From Bacteroidales bacterium UBA1628 (GTDB lineage Bacteria; Bacteroidota; Bacteroidia; Bacteroidales; UBA932), in assembly GCA_002321335.1 (NCBI GenBank), contig DCMG01000168.1, forward strand, positions 1-21,306: DNA of 21,306 nucleotides. Reading direction: 5' to 3'. A program made the translations under genes and the position numbers. Of this stretch, positions 16,123 through 21,306 are shown one piece after another. Positions within the stretch are counted from its first letter, which is position 1. Each line of letters opens with the position of its first letter. Under the pieces are notes generated by a model. It ran no database searches. It had not been told where the DNA came from and saw only the letters and a program-made list of their open reading frames with translations.

Positions 16123-16154
16123 AAAATCCGGGCAAAATCCCGGACACGGATTTT
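16123..16154 (+). promoter_or_regulatory. Two mutually exclusive hairpins just before murQ
   Basis: TCCGGG (16127-16132) can pair with CCCGGA (16139-16144). Alternatively AAAATCCG (16123-16130) can pair with CGGATTTT (16147-16154), which is followed by a pyrimidine run (CTTT) and then the murQ ATG at 16159. The second fold looks like a weak terminator or would hold the ribosome binding region. Confidence 0.5.
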
Positions 16155-16158
16155 CTTT

Positions 16159-16980
16159 ATGGAAGACAATAGGACGACTGAACAGGCTTCACGGTACGAC
16201 CATCTTGAGAAGATGTCTACAAAAGAGTTGCTGGATGCGATCAACACTGAGGACAGGACCGTGCCGGTCGCTGTGGCGGGTGCGATTCCTCAGATTAAGA
16301 AGTTGGTTGACGGAATCGTGGAGAGAGTGCCTCTCGGGGGGCGTGTTTTCTATCTGGGAGCCGGCACCAGCGGCCGTCTGGGCATCGTCGACGCATCGGA
16401 GATTCCTCCGACCTACGGAGTGCGTGACGTGTTCATCGGCTTCATGGCCGGGGGCGACAAAGCCATCAGAGACGCTGTGGAAGGCGCGGAGGACGAGATG
16501 GACGGAGGTTGGAGAGACCTTCAGGCATATTCCCCGACAAAAAATGATGTGGTGGTGGGTATTGCCGCGTCCGGAACCACGCCTTATGTCATCGGGGCTC
16601 TGAAAACGGCGCGTGAGCATGGCCTTCTGACAGGTTGCATCACTTGTAACGAGAACTCTCCTGTGGCTTCGGCAGCCGAGATTCCTATCGTTGTGGTCGT
16701 TGGCCCTGAGTTCGTGACAGGAAGCACCAGAATGAAGGCCGGTACAGCCCAGAAGCTTGTCTTGAATATGATCTCGACGGTCTCTATGATCCGTCTGGGG
16801 CATGTGAGAGGCAGCAAGATGGTGGATATGCAGCTGACGAACCACAAACTAGTGGACCGTGGAGTCAGGATGATCATGGATGAGACCGGCATCGAGGACT
16901 ATGACCTTGCCCGCAAGCTGTTGCTTGAGTATGGTCAGGTCCGCGCCGCCGTGAACGCTTACCGGAAGGAAAAGAAATGA
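16159..16980 (+). CDS. murQ: N-acetylmuramic acid 6-phosphate etherase
   Basis: A 273-residue SIS-domain protein. MurQ cleaves the lactyl ether of MurNAc 6-phosphate to give GlcNAc 6-phosphate and D-lactate in the cytoplasm, the key step in reusing cell-wall sugar. The signature 'GAGTSGRLGIVDASEIPPTYG' region (67-87) holds the phosphate-binding Ser/Thr turn and the conserved Glu81; 'GGDKAIRDAVEGAED' (98-112), 'GIAASGTTPYVIGAL' and 'GSTRMKAGTAQKLVLNMIST' are also diagnostic. Length is typical of Bacteroidota MurQ and slightly shorter than the E. coli enzyme. It follows the sugar kinase and its stop overlaps the recR start, so the three genes are probably co-transcribed, at least in part. Confidence 0.95.
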   Translation: MEDNRTTEQASRYDHLEKMSTKELLDAINTEDRTVPVAVAGAIPQIKKLVDGIVERVPLGGRVFYLGAGTSGRLGIVDASEIPPTYGVRDVFIGFMAGGDKAIRDAVEGAEDEMDGGWRDLQAYSPTKNDVVVGIAASGTTPYVIGALKTAREHGLLTGCITCNENSPVASAAEIPIVVVVGPEFVTGSTRMKAGTAQKLVLNMISTVSMIRLGHVRGSKMVDMQLTNHKLVDRGVRMIMDETGIEDYDLARKLLLEYGQVRAAVNAYRKEKK

Positions 16981-17618
16981 CAGCCCCGGAGACATTCCCG
17001 TCAAAACTTCTGGAGGATGCTGTGCAGGCCATCGGCTCCCTCCCGGGAGTCGGCAAGCGCAGCGCTTTGCGTCTTGCCCTGCATCTGTTGCGGCAGCCAA
17101 CGGAGAACGTGCACCATTTCGCTGACTCCATCGTCAAGATGAGGGACGAGGCGAAGTACTGCCGGCGGTGTTGGATGATTTCCGATGAAGACATCTGTCC
17201 GATCTGTGCGGACAAGTCCCGTGATCACAGGACAATCTGTGTCGTGGAGAATGTCCGTGACGTGATGAGCATCGAGAACACCGGGCAGTACCGGGGAATC
17301 TATCATGTTCTGGGCGGCATCATCTCACCGATCGCCGGTATCGGACCGTCAGACATCACTGTCTCGCAACTTACAGACCGGGTGCGTTCCTTGGCCACTT
17401 CCGGAGAATTAAGACCGGAGGAAATCGAAGTCATACTTGCCTTGAGCGGGGATGTTGAAGGGGAGACGACATCTTTTTATATTTACCGGCAGATATCTTC
17501 CTATGGCGTGAGGGTCTCTTCCCTTGCCAGAGGCCTTGGATTCGGTGATGACCTTGAATATGCCGACGAGCTCACGCTCGGACGCTCGATTGTCAACCGT
17601 CAGACATTCAAGCCTTGA
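16977..17618 (+). CDS. recR: Recombination mediator RecR
   Basis: A 213-residue protein with the full RecR layout: a helix-hairpin-helix ('AIGSLPGVGKRSALRLALHLL', about 18-38), a four-Cys zinc site (Cys62, Cys65, Cys74, Cys77 in 'CRRCWMISDEDICPIC'), and a Toprim domain from about 85 ('RTICVVENVRDVMSIENTGQYRGIYHVLGG'), ending in the conserved 'LARGLGFGDDLEYADELTLGRSI'. RecR works with RecO (and RecF) to load RecA on single-stranded DNA at gaps. The start ATG overlaps the murQ stop (ATGA at 16977-16980), indicating coupled translation. The link with a cell-wall salvage gene is most likely positional only. Confidence 0.96.
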   Translation: MTAPETFPSKLLEDAVQAIGSLPGVGKRSALRLALHLLRQPTENVHHFADSIVKMRDEAKYCRRCWMISDEDICPICADKSRDHRTICVVENVRDVMSIENTGQYRGIYHVLGGIISPIAGIGPSDITVSQLTDRVRSLATSGELRPEEIEVILALSGDVEGETTSFYIYRQISSYGVRVSSLARGLGFGDDLEYADELTLGRSIVNRQTFKP

Positions 17619-17668
17619 TTATCCTTGAAGAATATAATCTGTAACCTTTATAAAACGCTTGCTTGACA

Positions 17669-18232
17669 ATGCTGCTACCAATACTTGAATCACTGCTTCT
17701 GGCGGTGTCCCTTTGCGCTGACTGCTTCGCCGTCTCAACTTGCTCAAGTGTCACCCTCAAAGGAATATCCTGGAGAAAGATTCTTCCGATCGCTTTCGTG
17801 TTCGGAGTCGTCCAGACCGCTCTCATGGCGCTGGGCTGGCTGTTCGGCGACATATTCGTGGGACATATTCATAAAATAGCCGGTTTCATCGGTTTTCTGC
17901 TGCTGCTTTACGTGGGAGGTTCCATGATTTGGGAAGCCGTGAAGAACGAGGATGAGGCCCGTGACCTTAACGGCCTGAAGAATGTCATCATCGGAGCTGT
18001 CGCGACCAGCATCGACGCTTTCGCCGTCGGAATCAGCCTTTCGATGGGCTTTGTTCCGCTCGGCAAGATGATGATGAATCTCGCCGCGGTGTTCGCGGTG
18101 ACGATGCTCTCTGTGATAGGCGGAATGTTCGGCGGACAGAAGATCGGCCAGAAGTTCGGCCGCCCGGCCGAAATCATCGGCGGGTCGGTTCTGATTCTTA
18201 TAGGCCTTAACATTCTGTTGGGATTTATTTAG
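17669..18232 (+). CDS. mntP: Manganese efflux pump MntP
   Basis: A 187-residue membrane protein made of two related three-helix halves. Each half has the Asp-containing motif that binds the metal: 'LCADCFAVS' near residue 15-23 and 'ATSIDAFAVGISL' around 110-122. 'GYVGG'-like glycine pairs ('LLLLYVGGSMIWEA', 'GGSVLILIGLNILLG') end each half. MntP exports Mn2+ across the inner membrane. A TTG at 17663 is in frame, but the ATG at 17669 gives the usual N-terminus directly at the first helix. The 50-bp gap to recR is too short for a yybP-ykoY manganese riboswitch. Its stop codon is the first part of an inverted repeat that spans the next promoter. Confidence 0.9.
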   Translation: MLLPILESLLLAVSLCADCFAVSTCSSVTLKGISWRKILPIAFVFGVVQTALMALGWLFGDIFVGHIHKIAGFIGFLLLLYVGGSMIWEAVKNEDEARDLNGLKNVIIGAVATSIDAFAVGISLSMGFVPLGKMMMNLAAVFAVTMLSVIGGMFGGQKIGQKFGRPAEIIGGSVLILIGLNILLGFI

Positions 18233-18267
18233 GAATATTTTTGCCTTTTTTAACGAAAATATTCCTA
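18230..18267. repeat. Perfect 12-bp inverted repeat across the corA promoter
   Basis: TAGGAATATTTT (18230-18241) and AAAATATTCCTA (18256-18267) are exact reverse complements with 14 bases between. The first arm includes the mntP stop codon; the second runs into the -7 box of the corA promoter. There is no T tract after it, so an operator is more likely than a terminator. Confidence 0.75.
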
Positions 18268-18273
18268 CTTTTG
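18241..18273 (+). promoter_or_regulatory. Promoter of the corA gene
   Basis: TTG (18241-18243), 22 bases, TACTTTTG (18266-18273), a full match to the -7 box. The expected start near 18280 leaves a leader of about 73 bases before the ATG at 18353. Confidence 0.65.
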
Positions 18274-18352
18274 TAAGTTGACTTCTCCGTAATGTCAGCG
18301 AATTGAAGTGGAACCTTTCCCACGCTCGGGCCGGGAATAATACAGGAAGAGT

Positions 18353-19300
18353 ATGATCGCGATTTTCTACAGACTGAACGGCAATCTGTTGGTTTCCCAG
18401 TCTGAAACGGAGCTTTCCAAGATGAAACGGGACGATGTCCTTTGGATTGACATCCTTTCTCCGTCGGGAGAGGAGAAACACACTGTGGATGAGTTCCTTG
18501 GAGAAGAGATCCAAAGCCGCGCCCAGGCCGAGGAGATCGAGAGTTCATCCCGTTTTTCCGAGACCGAGAACGCGATCTTCGCCAACACCAACTTCCTGAT
18601 GCCTGGACCGGAGGACTACTCGATGGAGGCGGTTTCCTTTACTTTCGTGGGAAATTGCCTGACGACATTGAGGGATGTTCCGCTTCGAAGTTTCACGGAA
18701 CTTCAGCGCAGGATCGTCGCGATGCCTCAGTCCTACCCGAACGGCTACACGGTTTTCGCCAGCATCATGGACCAGCGTGTCGATCTGGACGCCGACATGA
18801 TCGAGCTAATGAGCAAGGAAATCTCCCAGTATAGTAAGCGAATCAACCAGCAGGAAGACATAGACGAGGATTTCCTTCTGGATATCAATCAGTTGCAGGA
18901 AAACACAATGCTTGTGCGCGAGAACATAGTCGACAAGCAGCGCCTGATCTCCAACATGCTTCGCAGTGACAAGTATCCGAAAGATCTTCACCGGCGTTTC
19001 TCCGTCTTGCTTCAGGACATCAATTCCCTGATCAACCACACGAATTTCGGCTTCGAGAGGCTGGAGTATCTTCAGGACACTGTTGTCGGTCTCATCAACC
19101 TGGACCAGAACAAGATAATGAAGATATTCACGCTTGTCTCCGTCCTCCTTATGCCTCCTACTTTGGTGGCGAGTTTCTACGGGATGAACGTGCCGATGCC
19201 GCTGATGGACAAGGGATGGACTTGGGTGCTGCTGCTCGGTGTCATGCTGCTGACGGTCGCTCTGGTGATGTTCCTGTTCAAAAAGAACAAACTGCTGTAA
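18353..19300 (+). CDS. corA: CorA family Mg2+/divalent cation channel
   Basis: A 315-residue protein with a large cytoplasmic N-terminal part and two C-terminal transmembrane helices. The first helix ends in the invariant 'YGMN' (276-279), which forms the selectivity loop; the second is 'TWVLLLGVMLLTVALVMFLF', followed by a basic tail 'KKNKLL'. The long helical stretch before the membrane ('LQENTMLVRENIVDKQRLISNML' and so on) is the stalk of the pentamer. CorA channels carry Mg2+ and sometimes Co2+ or Ni2+ into the cell. Lying next to an Mn exporter, it may form a divalent-cation pair with it. It has its own promoter with an inverted repeat and a leader of about 73 bases that can fold. Confidence 0.92.
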   Translation: MIAIFYRLNGNLLVSQSETELSKMKRDDVLWIDILSPSGEEKHTVDEFLGEEIQSRAQAEEIESSSRFSETENAIFANTNFLMPGPEDYSMEAVSFTFVGNCLTTLRDVPLRSFTELQRRIVAMPQSYPNGYTVFASIMDQRVDLDADMIELMSKEISQYSKRINQQEDIDEDFLLDINQLQENTMLVRENIVDKQRLISNMLRSDKYPKDLHRRFSVLLQDINSLINHTNFGFERLEYLQDTVVGLINLDQNKIMKIFTLVSVLLMPPTLVASFYGMNVPMPLMDKGWTWVLLLGVMLLTVALVMFLFKKNKLL

Positions 19301-19309
19301 AATATTCCT
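19299..19309 (-). repeat. Third copy of the 11-base corA-promoter sequence
   Basis: AAAATATTCCT overlaps the end of the corA stop codon region and lies 10 bases before the -33 element of the rpsA promoter. The same 11-mer is at 18256-18266 and, inverted, at 18231-18241. Confidence 0.7.
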
Positions 19310-19318
19310 TTTTTCTTA

Positions 19319-19348
19319 TTGTGAATCAGATAATTTTGCCTATTTTTG
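19319..19348 (+). promoter_or_regulatory. Promoter of rpsA
   Basis: TTG (19319-19321), exactly 19 bases, TATTTTTG (19341-19348): an ideal Bacteroidota housekeeping promoter. Transcription should begin near 19353, giving a leader of about 80 bases. Confidence 0.82.
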
Positions 19349-19349
19349 C

Positions 19350-19395
19350 ACGCCTTTTGACCGGCCGTGCCTTTTAGGTGTGTCCGGTAGGGCGT
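19350..19395 (+). promoter_or_regulatory. Hairpin at the start of the rpsA leader
   Basis: ACCGG (19360-19364) pairs with CCGGT (19384-19388), and ACGCC (19350-19354) could pair with GGCGT (19391-19395) as an outer stem. The outer 5' strand lies at or just before the expected transcription start, so only the inner stem is sure to be in the RNA. Confidence 0.4.
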
Positions 19396-19435
19396 AAAAA
19401 TATTGTTAAACAACTAGTTATCTTTAATTACCATT

Positions 19436-21292
19436 ATGGCAGAAGAAACACAGAAAGTAGCCGAGGAAGCTAAGGTAGAGGCTCCTGTTCAGGAAGCCCC
19501 TAAGGCTGAGGCTCCGGCAAAGAAGACCTCTCTCAACGCATCCGTCGCTCCGGACAAGTTCGATTGGGACGCGTTTGAAGGCAGCGCCGAGATCTACGGC
19601 GGCGAGGACAAGAAATCCATCGAGGACGCTTACGACCAGACCCTCTCCAAGGTTGTGGAGAACGAGGTTGTCGAGGGCACAGTCACCGCCATCTCCAAGA
19701 GAGAGGTCATCGTCAACATAGGTTACAAGAGCGAGGGTGTCATCCAGGCTCCTGAGTTCCGTTACAATCCAGACCTCAAGGTTGGTGACAAGGTTGAGGT
19801 TTACGTTGAGTCCGCTGAGGACAAGAAAGGCCAGCTCATCCTTTCCCACAAGAAGGCACGCGCCCTCAAGTCTTGGGACAGGGTCAACGAGGCGTTCAAC
19901 AACGACGAGATTGTCAAGGGCTTCGTGAAGACCCGCACAAAGGGCGGCATGATCGTCGATGTCTTCGGAATCGAGGCGTTCCTTCCTGGCTCTCAGATCG
20001 ACATCAAGCCTATCCGCGACTACGATGCTTATGTCAACCAGACAATGGACTTCAAGATCGTCAAGATCAATCAGGAGTTCCGCAATGTTGTCGTTTCCCA
20101 CAAGGCTCTTCTCGAGGCCGAGCAGGAGCAGCGCAGGGCTGAACTCATCAGCAAGCTTGAGAAAGGTCAGATTCTTGAGGGTACTGTCAAGAACATCACC
20201 AACTACGGAGTCTTCGTTGACCTCGGCGGTGTTGACGGTCTCATCCACATCACTGACCTGTCTTGGGGCAGGATCGACAACCCTGAGGAGGTCGTTTCCC
20301 TCGACCAGAAGATCAAGGTTGTCGTCAAGGAGTTCGATCCTCAGCAGAAGAGAATCGCCCTTGGTTACAAGCAGCTTACTCCTCATCCTTGGGACAACCT
20401 CGACGCCAACATCAAGGAGGGCGACGTTGTCAAGGGTAAGGTTGTGCTCATCGCTGACTACGGTGCTTTCGTAGAGATTGAGCCTGGCGTGGAAGGACTT
20501 ATCCACGTGTCTGAGATGTCTTGGTCTCCAAGACTCCACAGCGCTCAGGAGTTCCTCAAGGTGGGTGACGAGGTTGAGGCCAAGGTCCTCTCCATCGATC
20601 GTGAGAACAGAAAGATGTCCCTCGGTCTGAAGCAACTCACTCCTAACCCTTGGGAGAGCATCCGCGACAAGTACCCTGTAGGTTCTGTTCACAAGGCTGT
20701 CGTACGCAACATCACCAACTTCGGTGTGTTCGCCGAGCCGGAGGACGGAGTTGAGGGACTCATCCACATCAGCGACCTCTCATGGAACAAGATCAAGCAT
20801 CCTTCAGAGCTCGTGTCCCCTGGTGATGTCATCGACGTTCAGATCCTTGACTTCGACGAGGCCAACCACAAGCTCAGCCTTGGTCACAAGCAGCTCACCC
20901 CTAACCCTTGGGACGCCATCGAGGAGAAATATCCTGTAGGCTCAACCGTTGAGGGAACGGTAGCTTCCCTTACCGACAAGGGCGCCAACATCAAGCTTGA
21001 TGGTGACGACGAGGGCTTCGCGTTCAGCCGTGACCTCATCAAGGAGGACGGCAAGCAGGCTGTTGTGGGCGAGAAGCTTCCGTTCAAGGTCATCGAACTC
21101 AGAAGAAGCACTCGCAGAATCCTTCTCTCACACGTTAGAACATACTCTGAGGCCAAGGCCGAGAAGGTGGCCGTAGAGGCTGACAACACAAAGAAGGCGG
21201 TCAAGAAGATCAATTCCAACCTGGAGAAGACCACCCTCGGTGACATCAGCGAGCTCGCCGCCCTCAAGGACAAGTTCGAGAAAGGTGAATAA
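19436..21292 (+). CDS. rpsA: 30S ribosomal protein S1
   Basis: A 618-residue protein with six S1 RNA-binding repeats. Approximate starts are residues 76 ('VEGTVTAISKREVIVNIGYK'), 160 ('VKGFVKTRTKGGMIVDVFGI'), 246 ('LEGTVKNITNYGVFVDLGGV'), 330 ('VKGKVVLIADYGAFVEIEPG'), 420 ('HKAVVRNITNFGVFAEPEDG') and 505 ('VEGTVASLTDKGANIKLDGD'). Repeats 3 to 5 share 'GLIH[IV]S/TDLSW' and end in 'LTPNPW' or 'LTPHPW'. S1 helps the 30S subunit bind mRNA, which matters in a phylum that hardly uses Shine-Dalgarno pairing. The N-terminus is an Ala/Glu/Lys-rich low-complexity tail (residues 2-32). Codon use is strongly biased, as in highly expressed genes. The frame is complete, ending 14 bases before the window edge. 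Confidence 0.97.
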   Translation: MAEETQKVAEEAKVEAPVQEAPKAEAPAKKTSLNASVAPDKFDWDAFEGSAEIYGGEDKKSIEDAYDQTLSKVVENEVVEGTVTAISKREVIVNIGYKSEGVIQAPEFRYNPDLKVGDKVEVYVESAEDKKGQLILSHKKARALKSWDRVNEAFNNDEIVKGFVKTRTKGGMIVDVFGIEAFLPGSQIDIKPIRDYDAYVNQTMDFKIVKINQEFRNVVVSHKALLEAEQEQRRAELISKLEKGQILEGTVKNITNYGVFVDLGGVDGLIHITDLSWGRIDNPEEVVSLDQKIKVVVKEFDPQQKRIALGYKQLTPHPWDNLDANIKEGDVVKGKVVLIADYGAFVEIEPGVEGLIHVSEMSWSPRLHSAQEFLKVGDEVEAKVLSIDRENRKMSLGLKQLTPNPWESIRDKYPVGSVHKAVVRNITNFGVFAEPEDGVEGLIHISDLSWNKIKHPSELVSPGDVIDVQILDFDEANHKLSLGHKQLTPNPWDAIEEKYPVGSTVEGTVASLTDKGANIKLDGDDEGFAFSRDLIKEDGKQAVVGEKLPFKVIELRRSTRRILLSHVRTYSEAKAEKVAVEADNTKKAVKKINSNLEKTTLGDISELAALKDKFEKGE

Positions 21293-21306
21293 TCCATGGA
21301 TTTTAC

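Noticed and set aside
17619..17668. A yybP-ykoY manganese riboswitch before mntP
   Set aside because: Only 50 bases separate recR and mntP, too few for the aptamer, and its conserved loops are not visible.
17744..18514. A 256-codon minus-strand frame covering mntP and the start of corA
   Set aside because: It crosses two well-supported genes and a full promoter on the other strand; the His/Arg/Glu-rich product is typical of a shadow frame.
19424..20767. A 447-codon open frame antisense to rpsA
   Set aside because: It mirrors the strongly biased codons of rpsA (GAG and GAC read backwards as CTC and GTC), giving a Leu/Asp/Val-rich product with no family resemblance.
21288..21299. The palindrome AATCCATGGATT after rpsA as a terminator
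   Set aside because: It has no loop and the window ends before any T tract could be judged.

Overview
The window looks like chromosome of a gut-type member of the Bacteroidales (Bacteroidota). The evidence is the SusD-like lipoprotein of a polysaccharide utilization locus (PUL), DUF1735 and BACON domains, lipoproteins with an acidic stretch just after the lipidated Cys (the Bacteroidota surface-export pattern), and several promoters of the TTG-N19/20-TAnnTTTG type used by this phylum. I cannot name a genus. Coding DNA is GC-rich; the 7.2-7.8 kb gap and the middle of the 4.6-6.1 kb gene are AT-richer.

Region 1 (1-6240) is the 3' part of a PUL: the end of a SusD-like protein, a GH18-fold lipoprotein that has lost its catalytic acids, a DUF1735-LamG lipoprotein, a DUF1735-GH18 enzyme with intact Asp and Glu, and a lipoprotein with three BACON-like domains and a leucine-rich-like C-terminus. 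All lie on + with gaps of 0-23 bp and end at a strong intrinsic terminator preceded by two more hairpins. The order resembles Bacteroides loci that take up N-glycans, so endo-beta-N-acetylglucosaminidase activity at the cell surface is the best guess.

Region 2 (6241-7800) holds a minus-strand Rpn/PD-(D/E)XK nuclease-type gene with its own promoter, then about 590 bp without genes containing two diverged 83-bp direct repeats and a dispersed CTTCGACA-type repeat. Region 3 (7801-10006) pairs a porin-like outer membrane protein with a Gate-domain inner membrane transporter. Region 4 (10057-13340, minus) is a lipoprotein plus DUF5723 outer membrane protein operon, divergent from region 5.

Region 5 (13448-16980) carries a PnuC-type vitamin transporter, an exported SGNH/GDSL esterase, a BadF/BadG-type amino-sugar kinase and MurQ; the last two look like a MurNAc salvage pair. 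recR overlaps murQ by 4 bases. Region 6 (17669-21292) carries the Mn efflux pump mntP, a CorA divalent-cation channel and rpsA (ribosomal protein S1, six S1 domains). An 11-base sequence occurs three times around corA, twice as a perfect inverted repeat across its promoter.

Two signals are not explained by the genes. The heptamer TGAATAT occurs about 28 times on the two strands, in all reading frames and between genes, roughly tenfold above chance. The divergent promoter at 13381-13441 may give pnuC a leaderless mRNA. Counts were made by eye.
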